Assembly (NCBI GenBank): GCA_029817715.1
Contig: JARUPY010000539.1
Span: 2,269,501 to 2,333,500, forward strand
Source: Melastoma dodecandrum
Taxonomy: Eukaryota; Streptophyta; Magnoliopsida; Myrtales; Melastomataceae
Reading direction: 5' to 3'
Length of the DNA stretch: 64,000 bases
In this document: in pieces, positions 23,501 through 36,000 of the stretch
How positions within the stretch are numbered: position 1 is the first letter of the stretch
Layout: every line of letters begins with the position of its first letter
Made by a program: the position numbers and the translations under genes
Notes under the pieces: generated by a model
What the model saw: only the letters and a program-made list of their open reading frames with translations
What the model was told of the DNA's origin: nothing
Databases searched by the model: none

Positions 23501-25183
23501 TTTTAATTGAAAATTATTTCTCTGCTTATCGAAACTATCCAGTTAACCCGTTTGATTTGGGTGTCCTTGTTACTTTTCAGCCCATTAACACGCCAAGATC
23601 TTGTCAGTTGGAAAATGGCCCTGGAGAAGAAGCCACTTCCTGAAGCCAATAGAGAGGTATTGTGTGATGTGGTTCCCACACTTTTATGCTTATTTTGTGC
23701 ATCTTTTGTGCATGCATTTGATAGAGTGCTTTTGCCGATTGTCTCACCATGAACAGACTCTTCGCCAATTTTCTGGCTTTATCGATGCTGACAAGATCGA
23801 CCCTGATGCATGCCCTTCAATTGTAGCAGATTTATCTGCTGGGGAACAAGGAATAGTTGCCCTTGCATTTGGTATGTTGGGTCTCCTGCGATGTTTTCCC
23901 TTTTTGTTTCTTTTTGGAGAGCCTTTACTTAAAGACTGCTTCTATGTTTTTTGGGGATAGGGTATACCAAGTTGTTTCAGCCAGATAAGCCAGTTGCAAA
24001 TGCCCAGGCTGCAATTGCTATTGCGAGTAATGAAGCTTCTGAGATAGTCAATGAAGAGTTGGCTCGCATTGAAGCAGAGGCAATGGCAGAAAATGCTGTG
24101 GCTGCTCACAGTGCCTTGGTGGGTCAAGTGGAGAAAGACTTAAAGGCCAGTTTTGAAAAGATCCTCTCAGTTGAAAGGGAAAAGATAGATGTTGTAGAGA
24201 AGATGGCTGATGAAGCAAAGCGTGAATTAGAAAGATTGAGAACTGAGAGAGAGGAAAACAATATTGCCCTGATGAAGGAACGTGCAGCAGTCGAATCAGA
24301 GATGGAAGTTCTGTCAAAGTTAAGGCGTGAAGTAGAAGAGCAGCTCGAGAGTCTGATGACTAATAAGGTTGAGATTTCATATGAGAAGGAAAGGATTGCC
24401 AAACTTAAGAATGAGTCAGAAAAAGAAAACCAGGAAATCGCTCGGCTTCAATATGAATTGGAAGTTGAGCGCAAAGCTCTGTCCTTGGCCAGGTAAGTTT
24501 CGGGGCAAATTTCATGAGTTGCTGTAGCTTTCAATGTTCTAATATGAAGCTTTTTGACGATACATGTTCCTAGCGGGTGTTCTGTTTATTCTGATAGACA
24601 TCGTATTCACATATTTAAAAAAATTTAAGGTCTAGATAGTCGATTTGATGAATTATCTGTTGTTTGCATGTTTAAAATATGTGACAGAGCTTGGGCAGAA
24701 GATGAGGCAAAGCGAGCAAGAGAACATGCAAAGGCACTGAAGGAGGCTAGAGATTCCTGGGAGAGTCAAGGCATCAAAGTAGTTGTCGATAATGATCTGC
24801 AAGAAGAGACTTCCACGGCTGGCATCACGTGGCTCAATGCAGGACAGCAGCTCTCAGTCGACGAAACCATTGACCGAGCTGAAACTGTCACGGACAAGCT
24901 TAAGCATATGGCAAGCCTTGTCACTGGGAAATCAAGAGAACTTATCAACAACATCATCGAAATTATAACTTACTTCGTGCTTAATTTGAGGAGATGGTCT
25001 TTGGATGCAAAGAAGGAGGCTGAAGAAAAAGGGCGGGCTGTTTTAGCAGAGTTTTATAGATCGCAGGAAGAGTTACAGCATAGTTTTATTAACGCCACTC
25101 TAAGCGTCAAGGATGGAGCAAAGCGGCTTGCTGGGGACTGTAAGGAAGGGGTCGACAAGCTGACCCAAAGATTTAAGACATGA
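20512..25183 (+). CDS. Plastid-targeted SLH-domain / coiled-coil protein
   Basis: Ten exons (20512-20821, 20944-21030, 21437-22383, 22723-22811, 22916-23019, 23133-23232, 23581-23656, 23757-23871, 23961-24492, 24688-25183) join in phase to 951 residues. Residues 1-55 are Ser/Arg-rich without acids, like a chloroplast transit peptide. Exon 2 encodes one membrane segment (GAAVAGVVLVVGVAFAALSL). A long acidic low-complexity region follows (about 135-400). Residues about 450-600 contain an S-layer-homology-like segment (TRREYARWLVSASSAL; VSELAFDDITPDDPDF). Residues 610-830 form a long charged coiled coil rich in Glu and Lys. The arrangement matches the Arabidopsis At5g23890/At5g52410 type as I recall. 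Its role is not established; a thylakoid or envelope structural role is only inference. The gene appears intact. Confidence 0.88.
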
Positions 25184-25725
25184 AGAAAATAGCCCTTTCA
25201 AGGCATCCTACCCTCGGATAGAGTTATATTGAGGCTCGGACAGAAGTCCCATCCCAGTCACCACATAAGCAACCTTCTGAATAATGCAGGACTTTGTAGT
25301 CTTGTAACGTGTTGTTCAATATAACTTCTGTTACTTCATGACAAATGAGATTGATTGTAGTCTCCAGATAAGGATTAACTATTGCTTCGTGCTAATATGC
25401 GGATGATTTGGACCTTAAATTCAAACTTCTACTTAAAAACAGGAACATAGAAACATTAAATTTGTCAAGACTAACTGCCGTTGGAGAGATTCCAGTTAAT
25501 TGAACAAGAAGATCTCTGATATTTTATGGAAGACCCTGTAATTTTGAGACAAAATGAGAGCAAGTTCAATAGGAGAACACTAGGGAAACCATGCATCAAA
25601 CATCCAATCCTTGTTCTGATCTCCAGATTCGAGAGCTCCCAAAACTAAAGCACAAGCTAGAAATATAATCCAATTCAAGAAACAACCAGCAAAGTCTCTG
25701 CCGATAGCACAAACATATAGCTGCT
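25184..25725. other. Convergent 3' flanks of the SLH-protein and RPL36 genes
   Basis: The stop codons at 25183 (rightward) and 25726 (leftward) face each other. The 540 bases between them should hold both 3' UTRs. No further gene or repeat is seen. Confidence 0.5.
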
Positions 25726-26385
<660 letters not shown>

Positions 26386-26650
26386 ATCTGCTTCCTAAAA
26401 TCCCAAACAAATCAACAGTTCAAACAACGGCCGGCATCGCAACGACTGCCGGCGCGCGACTCAATCAAGAGTTAAAAGATTATAGCACAAAAGCAGCACG
26501 TACAAACTTCACAATATGGCACGTCTAGCCAAGGAATCGATCGAAATCCAACAGCAGAAGGGGAGAAGGTAGAAAGAGGCGCACCTCCAACTGGGAAACT
26601 CCTGACGGCGAATATGAATTAGGGATTTTCAGGAAGCCAAGGGCCCTTGT

Positions 26651-26657
26651 TTATATA
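26651..26657 (-). promoter_or_regulatory. RPL36: TATA-like box of RPL36
   Basis: Read leftward this is TATATAA, about 65 bases upstream of the leader-exon donor at 26585, so initiation near 26620 would give a short leader exon. This is inferred from position only. Confidence 0.45.
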
Positions 26658-27059
26658 GTGGTACGCTAATTAGTTGAATTGACCGTTTTACCCTTCTTAT
26701 GCCTCGTAATTACGATTAAGCTTACCGCCCTGCCATACGTCGTCGTATGGTACAATTAAATATTTAGGACATTTCCATAGCTTTTCACTAACACGTCATT
26801 ATTACGTCAGTTCGAACTGTTCTCCTGGATGGATCGCACATTTCAGGATGTCGATATCCGTTTGTAAGGAGTGTGGTTCAGTGCTTTAATGAAGGCCGAA
26901 GATACAGTTCCGTGATCCTTGATTGATAGGAGTTCAGCAAGAAGCCATTGCAGGTGCTGGCTCTGCCATTTCTCATATGGGCTGATCAATCGGTACTCAT
27001 CCTGTTACGGCGCCACATGAGGATGGTCCGTGGTGCATCGATACCTTGTAGGATGTTGA

Positions 27060-27500
27060 TCCTCCTTGTGATGACCCGATGGTGCTATCGATGGCCGACA
27101 GCAAGTCCTTCAGATCCGCCAGGGGGGAGAGTTGACAGTAAAATCCTCAAACCAAAGCACCGGTTCACGATGTCCCTACTCTCAATCTTCCTATCTCCTT
27201 CCTCAGCTTCCTAACAAGCTCCTTCGCCTTTGCCGTCCTCTCTGCAATGTTACAGTCCGGACTCATCTTCCTCTTGGCGCGCTTGGTCTCGGGGATGTCC
27301 TTATACTTTGTAAGGATACAACGGATGAATGTGGAAGAAGGGGGCCATATATCAGGCCTAGAGTCGTGCGTGCCGTGAATAATTGCGCACTGGTTGACAT
27401 TGCACGGAAGGTTCAGTTCCTGCGCCTTCTTAAAGAAACCCTCTAGTCCTCCTCTTGAAGAGCTTGCGGAGTCCGCCAGCAGCAGCCTCTCCTTCATGGT
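27060..27500 (-). pseudogene. Decayed type I (M-gamma-like) MADS-box gene
   Basis: Leftward frames show the late MADS box and the following region of type I AGL proteins: FFKKAQELN, then CAIIHGTHDSRPDIWPP, comparable to the family's CAIIYSPYDxxPEVWP, then a KELVRKLRKE helix ending at 27165. The N-terminal MADS box is broken. The basic segment RKLFKRRTRG is in a different frame from the residues before and after it, so two indels that nearly cancel are needed. A further frame change precedes the downstream segment DLKDLLSAID (about 27100). No intact MADS protein can be read. Type I MADS genes are short, often intronless and turn over quickly, which fits a relic. Confidence 0.6.
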
Positions 27501-28062
27501 CCAGTCGCGAACGTGGGTGAGTGCGGAATTTCGAGCATAGATTTATGATTGATTTGTTGAATGATTCTTCTCATTTGGTGACTGTATCCACATCCACAGG
27601 TGAAGCAAATCTAAATTTCGCAACTAAGCCAAATTGATAATCAACCTAAGTGCAATTTATCAACTTCTGATTTTAGGAATTCCGAGACTTGACGTGGTTC
27701 CACATGTGTACGAAGTCATGGCCATCTCGGCAAATGTCAGACGAAAACGGAGGACTGACGGCGTCAGTAGACACGTCGGAGCCACGTTGGTTGCCGTCAA
27801 AGGGTCGGGTGGACGGAGGTCAAATTTGAGATAACGGACAAACGTTAGGCTAGCTGATGATATTATTCAAAGTTCTTGACAAATAAAAAAATGGGCCAAA
27901 TTCAGGATATTTTTTATAATTTGGCCAAAAATTTATAATAATAATAAAAGAGGAGAAAAAAAAGAAATTCACGAATTTAACGGCCTTGGGGACGAAGAGG
28001 AGCTTCAACTATTATTCTTGACAATCTTTCACTCATCTCTTTGTGCCATACGACGACAAACA
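27501..28062. other. Spacer upstream of the prolyl 4-hydroxylase-like gene
   Basis: Mostly AT-rich. It should hold the hydroxylase promoter. I see no gene, RNA or clear repeat; the open frames are short and unlike known families. Confidence 0.4.
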
Positions 28063-29949
28063 ATGGTGTCTCGGGACACGTCGGCCGTTCGTCTGCCGGT
28101 GGCGGTTACCGTCATCCTTGCTCTGCCGGCGCATTCTTCTTCCGGGAGGTAAGACCGAGGGAGACGTTGATTGGCCCAGCCTCGGTGATTAAATTTGTCT
28201 CTGTGACGTCTCCAATGATGTCCTCATCATTTGATCTTGATCTGGGGACTCGAGTTATTTGGTGGGTTGGTGATGATTCTTCCGAAATAGTGATTGGGTT
28301 TGGGCATTTGCTAGGCGTTGTTGTAGGATCGGGAGAGTAAATAATCCCCTGCATGCACAACCATCTGATACCGCCGGGGATGTCCCATTAACTAATGGGT
28401 TTCTGGGATCATCTTTGTCGACGAGATCATTAGTGTTCTTGCTTGGGCAACTACTGCTCTATATGGGAATTAGAGTTCTGATTAAAGCCAAAGGGGAAAA
28501 GCCATCCTTGCCTGCTTTCGATATATTTGTTTTCCATCTCCTGGATGAGGTCAATCAATCAATCGCTGCTGTTTGTCCAGTGATTATGGTAAGGCATTCT
28601 TGGATATGCATTTGCCTGGCTGAGTGGAAGTGGATTTGGCTTTTATGAACGAATTCGAAGGCCTTGTTTGATTAACTCATCAGAAACTAATGACGTACAG
28701 ATTCGAGAAGATTATATGGTCATGACGTGTGGCTTTGATTTTCTTTCTATAGCAGTAAAGAGCTTCAGGGTAAAGAGATCAGCTTGGTCACTTCGAGTCA
28801 TCTGCATAAATCCGGACAGTGTCGATCCCTCACGAGTTGTTCAGGTCTCTTGGCAACCGAGGTCAGGTACATTCATCGCCAATTCTATCCTGTTTGTGTG
28901 CATAATATACAGAACTATTAACAGAATCTCTTGGTTCGCTGGTTTTCACTACAAGTCGAATCTTTTATGCTGCAAAACCGACTTCCTTGAGATTTTTGGT
29001 GCATTTGATGTGAGATTTCACAGCCACTGAGAAAGGTCATTGCATCTTCCTTGAAGCAGGGTTTTCGTATATTATCTGATGAGGAGTGCGACCATCTTGT
29101 TCTTTTGGTAAATATTTGTATTGTTGTCATTACTCTAGCATGCTTGTCAGAACTCGTGAATATCTACGAGGCTTTGCAAAATTTAGGCTAATGGCAAGCA
29201 AGGGAGTGCAGGAGCCAATTAATATTTAGGTAACACTGCTGGGCAGAGATGCCTGTTTGATCATAGAGCCCTTCCTGGCACTGATGTAAGCTGGTGCTCT
29301 AATTATCATTTTGTTTTGGGGGTGAAAATCAGGGTTCTCTGTTGACAAATGGTAACATCTTTCCAGTAAAACTGGCTCAAGTTTAGATTTCCTTCGGACT
29401 CGGATAGGATTGTGCGGGTCGGGCCCTTCAGGTCAGGATGAATTGGTTGGAAAGATTGAAAAAAGAATATCAGCATGGACATTCCTTCCGAGTGGTGACT
29501 TTCGACTTCCCCCGAGTTATCCAATTGAATTCTGGTCATAAGTGGCATTGGTGATGCAGAGAACGGCAGGCCTTTACAGTACTTTGATGCTGAATCTGGA
29601 GATGCCAAACACAGCAATGGTTATAACGATAACTCATCATCATCAGCTCTGAATGAGACCATAGCTACAATCGTGCTGTACCTTTCGGATGTCAGAAAAG
29701 GAGGGCAGATTCATTTCCTCAAGACGAAGGTAGAAATCAAGCTGAGTTCGGTCTGCCCTTATTAACTGCACTGTTACATCATTATTTATGCAGCACGATT
29801 TCAATCAGGTGAAGGGGGAAAGCAGGCCCAGTTGCCATAATCCAAAAGAAATCCTGAGGCCAGTGAAAGGAAATGCGATATTGTTCTTCTCACTCCATCC
29901 GGACACTGGAGAAGCCCTATCCTTGAGGGGAAACTGGAGTATGCCATGA
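28063..29949 (+). CDS. Prolyl 4-hydroxylase-like protein, probably truncated by a frameshift
   Basis: Prolyl 4-hydroxylases are ER/Golgi Fe(II)/2-oxoglutarate enzymes that modify extensins and arabinogalactan proteins. Exons I can join in phase are 28063-28148 (signal peptide, MVSRDTSAVRLPVAVTVILA), 28769-28861 (DPSRVVQVSWQPR), 29032-29107 (ILSDEECDHLVLL), 29437-29494 (KIEKRISAWTFLPS), 29560-29729 (TIATIVLYLSDVRKGGQIHF) and 29794-29949 (EILRPVKGNAILFF). They give 212 residues ending at TGA 29947-29949. Shortly before that stop the conserved frame shifts, and the family's C-terminal ShKT domain continues in another frame. The usual iron-binding His-x-Asp near DYF is not present (LQYFDAESG here), as I also recall for one Arabidopsis paralogue. 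The fourth exon is short for the family. Likely a catalytically dead or decaying copy. Confidence 0.7.
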
Positions 29950-30218
29950 AATCCTACAATGTCAGAGCCTTCAGCCAGAAGAAACAGGTCCCTGGATCTG
30001 GTGCTGAGGACGGGCATTGCACGGATGAGGACGATAACTGTCCCAGTTGGGCCGCCACTGGCGAATGTCAAAAGAACCCTGTGTACATGATCGGTACACC
30101 CGATTACTATGGTGCATGTAGGAAGAGTGGCAATGCATGCCAACGGCATATGATAAAATGCTATCTGGCAACTATTAGCCCCGGCCTTCAGAGAGAACAG
30201 CATCCCTTGAAACAATGA
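29907..30218 (+). pseudogene. Frameshifted C-terminal (ShKT) part of the prolyl 4-hydroxylase gene
   Basis: In the frame shifted relative to the exon at 29794, the sequence reads SPILEGKLEYAMKSYNV, then DEDDNCPSWAATGECQKNP and YMIGTPDYYGACRKSGNAC, and ends at 30216-30218. This is the six-Cys ShKT domain typical of plant prolyl 4-hydroxylases (the C-terminal SCNAC is SGNAC here, so one Cys is lost). No GT donor lies near the junction, so splicing is unlikely to restore the frame. A small deletion near 29905-29915 would explain both the shift and the residues missing between the two parts. Confidence 0.7.
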
Positions 30219-30257
30219 GGAGATATACAAAATGGCCATCCGTGAACCAGGCAACCG

Positions 30258-32212
30258 TTATTGGTCATGGTAATGAAGTAGTGCTTGCATCTCGGGAAGC
30301 CACCTTCTAACATTGGGAAATCTGCCATTGGGATGATTACCGGTGGCGTTCATCTTGAGAACTCTCCAGGGCCAACATATGCGTCTGATTCTTTTACGCT
30401 TGTTCCTGTCCTTTCCATCGACCTCCTCGAGTTGTCTCGTTAGATCCTCAATCCGTTGCCTTAGCTCTGATGTCCGACTGTCGGTCAGCTCCAGGGACCT
30501 CTCCGCTGCTTCCTGGGCCGCCATCGCGGCAGATACTAGATCATCTTTCAGCTTCAGCTTTCCATTAGATATGTCCAACGCAACCCTCGTTTTATCCAGT
30601 TCTTGCTGCAAAATCGTCGCCACTTTGTCTCGCTCTCCAATTTCATTGTTCCCGGCTTCCACCTCCAGTTCGCAGGCTTCTCTCCATCTTCCAACCTCCG
30701 CTTCTGTTTCTTTGATCTCACTGAGCAGGTCCTCAACCTTTAGCCAATGAAACACAGGAAATGAACTCAGGTGAGCTCACAATGCATAGATGATGAGTGA
30801 AACATCGGTCGTCTCCATGCTTATCTGTGCCTGCTTACATTCTCGGTGAGAAGCCTCTCTCGTTCTTCTAGTTCCTTGATGTACAGAGTGTTCTCGGCTA
30901 TCCCCCGTGCTTGCTTGTTCGTAAGGCTCTGTAGACGTTCATTGTCTGATCTGACACGAAAAATCAGGAAAATTTCGCAATGAATCAGCAATATAAATCG
31001 CTCATTAATCAAATAATGTTTTTCAGGGCTTTGTCTTCGATATGGCAAAGCTATAAGGGCGAGAAAGAACACGGACGCAGACGGTGTTATGGATTCTACA
31101 CCTCGATTCTTCCAAACTTCTCCTAAGCTGCGAGATCTCGTTTCGCAAGTTCTTCATGATCCTCTCAACAGTGGAGGCCTAAGAAAAAATAATGTATGGT
31201 AAACGACGACATGAATCTCTATGCTTCAACCAGGGAATCATCGACTACATGAAAGGACTCTTTCACATACCAGACTAACGACTTCCTCCTCGCCCTCACT
31301 TCCATCTGATTTACTCCCTGTACTCGCAGCTGAAGACACGGTCGAGCTATCTACAGGCTGCTGCTCTGTGTTTCCAGCCCCGGCTCCCATCATAAAACCG
31401 AAACCAACTCTCTGCAACCCTCTCTCGGCAAAATGCAACAACGGCACCCTCCGCTGATCTGTGTTCCCCTTAAGCTTGTTCAAGCTCTTCTCCACGGCCT
31501 CCTTCTCGACCAATGCAACCCTCAACAGATTACTGATATCTCTATTCTCCTCGGTTAGACTCACAATGCTGTTCTCCAGCTCCTTCCTATCCTTGTTCTT
31601 CACTTCAGTGTAAACATGCACCCTTGATTCCGCCAGCTCGACCAGCTTTCTCAACTCCATCGCTGCTTCCCACAATTCTTCTGGGCCCGATCCCGAACCT
31701 GGTTCTATTTTCTCATCCTGAATCCCTTCTCCCTCAACACCAACGCCGTCCACCACCCTCACTAGCCCCTCCTTCACTATCCTAATAGCATCCAGACTCC
31801 TGATGAAGACTCCACTTCTCCTTTCCCTCTCCTCCTCGAAGGATTTGAGCTTCTCTCGATAAATCTCGACCTCAATCTTCAACCCCACACTTTCCCTAAA
31901 CCCATCCTCGAGCACCCTCTGGTACTCCTCCTCCCTCTCGTTGACCAATTCCTCTACACCATTCAGCCTCTCGGCCAACGAATCCCTCTCCTTACCCAAC
32001 TCATCAATCCCTACCCTCAGGCTTGAATCCCTGCTCGCAATCTCGTCGTTCTGCCGCTGCAGGGCAGCGAGCCGTTCCCCCAAAGCAGCGGACTCTTCCC
32101 GGAGATTCCCGAAGGACTCGTGTAGCGATTGCAGTACAGTGGCCAGACCATCGCCGCCGCCATTCAGTGGAGATGGCGAGGCCGGACCATGGTCCTGGTG
32201 GGTTCCGTCCAT
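30258..32212 (-). CDS. Plant-specific coiled-coil protein of unknown function
   Basis: Four exons (31271-32212, 31102-31178, 30839-30950, 30258-30737) join in phase to 536 residues. Nearly the whole protein is heptad-rich coiled coil: about residues 20-130 (Leu/Glu-rich), 185-250, 315-380 (ASTVERIMKNLRNEISQLRR) and 377-495 (EDLLSEIKETEAEVGRW). A Gly/Glu-rich linker breaks the coil at 150-180. The basic tail KDRNKRKRIRRICWPWRVLK ends the conserved part and could be a nuclear signal or a membrane-proximal anchor. There is no signal peptide and no catalytic domain. The domain pattern resembles small plant families annotated as paramyosin-like or MAR-binding filament-like, but I cannot assign a function. 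The stop is only 40 bases from the end of the opposing hydroxylase remnant. Confidence 0.85.
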
Positions 32213-33041
32213 GGCCAGCCGGAGGAGAGGATAATGTAGGAGAATCTCGTGTAAGAGTAGAGATCGATCGGAGGATTGTCCTCTTTTTAATTTGAAATAA
32301 CTACCGGTCAGCTAAAGTGCGGGCAAGTCAGTTAGTTAGACGGAAGGTAGGTAAGAGAATACGAGGTAAAGCTGAGAAACACTTCGAGTTTGTCTGAACC
32401 GAACCGAACCGAACCGAGTCGAGCAATCAGATCAGACGAAGACCGAAAGCCTTATGACCACTCTGGAGCAACAACCAAAATGACCGCGAAATATTATTAT
32501 TTGGTTTTTAATCATTCCGGGCCCACTTGGGCCCGATAATAGGAAAGGAAGATCAGGCCCAATTTTTCTCTGGCCCGAGTAGGCCCACCAATGATGTGCC
32601 GGAAATATCTGGTCGAACCAAAATTTATTTAAGGGTGGGATCCACATCCAATAGTCCAAAATTATTGAGGGGGAGAGAGAAGGGGGTGGTCCAATTGGAT
32701 TCGTAACTGTCACCCGAGTCAATTTTATTTCGCGTCCCAAAAGTAATCAATAATATTTCGATGGTTACAGTTTTGGAAAGAAATATTAATACATACCCAA
32801 AACCCATCAGTGGCGATCGGACGGCCACGATCTCCCCACCGGCTTCATCTGTGCGGGTCGAAGCGACGATGGTAGTAGTTTCCCCACTCTTTACCAAACA
32901 AGGAACCCAAACAAAAAGGAGGAAAGCCTGTAATAAAAACAGTCGATTGGTTTTCTTTTTCGTTCCGAAAGATTCCATCTTGTCCCTCCTGTTCGATGTC
33001 GATGGATTGACTCCCGCGAGGACTTGGGTGTGGAGAGAGAC
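32213..33041. promoter_or_regulatory. Divergent promoter region between the coiled-coil and U-box kinase genes
   Basis: The coiled-coil gene starts leftward at 32212 and the U-box gene starts rightward at 33042, so 829 bases hold both promoters and leaders. A CCGAA/ACCGA short repeat is seen near 32396-32416. Two TGGGCC/GGCCCA-type motifs occur near 32517-32586. No coding sequence is recognised; longer frames here are antisense or accidental. Confidence 0.5.
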
Positions 33042-36000
33042 ATGGGGAGCGTGGTGGATGACGGCGATGATCGGGAGTCCCCTGTGTACGTGGCAGTGGG
33101 GAGTGATGTGGAGAAGGACAAGGCCACCCTGATCTGGGCTGTTCGTAACCTTGTCGGGAGGAAGATTTGTCTCCTCCACGTCCACCAGCCCAAGTATTAC
33201 TTCCCATCGAGTGAGTTCTTCTTCTACTCCCTTCTCCGGTGAATTACGAGCCCGCTGATCAACTCGAAATGATTGAATCCTGCGCTTCTTTCTGAATTGG
33301 GCTGATTGTTCAGAGACGAGCGTGCTTTCCCTGTTTTCGTTAGCCTTTCGGATTGGGAATTCTGTCGATGCTTTGTGTCCAGTGATGAATCAGGAGGAAA
33401 GAGGTTGATTCTAGTTGCCTATGTTTCGGTGTTGATTGAAATGGATTGGAGTGGATGAATCCGGAATGATTGAATTATGGCCTAGTCCCTCTCCTGAAGG
33501 CGTTTCTGTATTGGAGAAAATCATCTGGGGCATAAGTTTCTGAGATTTGACGGACTTGGTACACTTAGCGATGCACCCTCTTATCTTCCGTTGTGAAGAT
33601 ATGATTGGTTATCATTTTGTCCGTTTTTATAGGCGGGGTGCTGATTGAAATGGAATGGATGAATCTTCTGCGAAGTGTCCAATGTGCTTGTCTTATGTCT
33701 TCGTTCAAAAATCTAGCATGTTCTTTTGAGAGTTTGTTGTCTTGTTTTGCTATGTGCAGAGGATGACGTAGCTACTGCTACCGAGTCAAAGCTGCTTGAG
33801 ATTCAGGCACTGCACAAAGCAGAAATACAGGAAGTGCATGAACTTCTTACAGAATACCATAGCTTTCTATCTCGGTTGGAGGTAATCGAAGCCAAGGGCG
33901 CCTTTGAGAATTATTGGGGCCTGTTGTCGAGGAGACTGATTCTGCGCTTGATTAATGCAGGTGTATTCAGATAAAGTCTGGGTTGAGATGGAGAGCATCA
34001 AAGAGGGCATAATGGAAGGTATTTCTCAGTACAACATACGATGGCTTGTCATGGGAACAGATGGAGAAATACACAGTTCTAAGTATGAATCAGTTTTTCT
34101 GTTCTATTTTGATTTTAAATAAGCTGATTCATTTGAAATTTTGTTAGCTTATGTTGAGTTCTTCTTTATCCTACCATCAGGAGCCTCGGTTCTTCTACAA
34201 ATTGCCAGAAGCTTATCGATTCTTTCGAACAAAAACACTCAGTTTCCGTTCCCCGATGATTCTTCTAATTACTAAACTTTTAGAGCTGCATGCTTTTACT
34301 TAGACAAAAAAGGATACGATTTTCTTAGACATTTCAACTTCAATCACCTATAGCTCCAATGACAGCTTTTAACCTATAATGGATGAGAATTGGGTTAGTT
34401 GGCATCATAGCAGATAAATAAGTGCCAGCACTTACCTAGAACTGTTCATTTTGTTGCTTTGAAGAATATGATTATGCATTTACAGTTAACAGCACCTGGC
34501 TCATTTGAAAAGGTTTTTCCTCGAAAAATATGGCCCATAGGCAATTTTTATATTATGCTGGTCAGATATTGTTCATTTAGTAAGGTTGTTGCTAGCATGA
34601 TTTTGATAATTACGAGCACCATGAAATGCATCTGTGTACGCTAGTAACACACTTTAAAACAATATTTTTTTCAACAAAATATTTCATTTTTATCTGTTCT
34701 TGGTGTCATTTTCAGTGTTACTGGTTCTTAGTAGGCCTGAATTTTTCATATTACTGACATTGTAGAAATGAGCCTACAGTAGCCTCTAAGAAAGCAATTG
34801 AAGTTTGTGAGAATGCCCCGCCTTTCTTGCATATTTGGTTCGTTTCTGATGGTCAACTGGTCTACACAAAGTGAGTCAATCAGCCACAGGCTGCATCTTC
34901 CTTTCGTTTATTTTTTCGCATTGCTAAGTTATTAAACCGAACAATAAGAGATTATATTTTATGCTCCGTTTGGCATTTTTCATTCCTATTATATCTTCAT
35001 ATCAGTTGGCGATTCCGGAAATTTTACTGCAACTAAAGTCCAATAATACTTTAGTCAGTTGTTCTGTTGAACAGGATTGGACATGATATTGAATCTGGAG
35101 AAGGAATTGCCTCGACGCTATTGTTTCCAAAATTAGATGCCGAGTGTGGGCCGTCATTTTGCGAAAAGCAAGGAACGCTTGCAAATGATAAAAAACCAAT
35201 CAGTCAAATTTCAGACCTGTCCTATAGCATCCTTGAGCGAACAAAATCAGACAGGTCCAACTCAAACTCCTCCAGAGAATTAGGGCCTTGTGGGATCGAG
35301 AGATTTTCATTGCCACACTCATGTGAAGAGGCAAACGGTAATGACTCTGAAGAGGCTTTGAGAAGTCCTAGAACATGGTGTGCAGAATGCCTGCCTAGCA
35401 CGTCAAAGTCCTCTTATGTGACAAAGCAGGTATAGTGAGACAATGTGGTTCTTGGCTGCCTTTAACATGATTGCAAAAATTATCCAATCCATGCTTATAC
35501 TAGCCACAGTGATTCCAAAGAGATGAATAGCTTAGGAAGCATGTGTGCTCGTCATCACTGAAAACATAATTTGGATATTATGCTTAATATTAGAAAAATA
35601 ATAAAGTAGTGTGCTCATGCTGCAGGAAGACCGGATAAATGAGAAGGGAGTGAATGCCATGTATCTCAAGATAGAACCAGTAATTGTTGATACTAAGTGT
35701 TCCTGGCGAAAAGAGATTGAAGAATCAATATTGCAATGCGAAGAAGAAAAAGCAGAAGGAGAAGGAGAAGAAAGAGGCGATGCTATCAAATATGAAGAAA
35801 AGGTAATCATTCTCTCTATAACTGCTGCTCATTCTCGTGTCACTAATTTCAACTATAAAATAGTAAGTTGCTCGAGGCTCAAGCATTGCTCTTTTTATGG
35901 ATAATGATTTTCACCTGCAGGCAAAGTCACTGGGACTTTCATGCGCCAAGGAAGTAGATAGGAGAAAAGAGTTGGAGAGAATGCTTCTAATTAGAAGACA

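Noticed and set aside
32616..33207. Several long leftward frames covering the U-box gene promoter and first exon
   Set aside because: They are antisense to the first U-box exon (33042-33210) and its leader, and carry no family signature.
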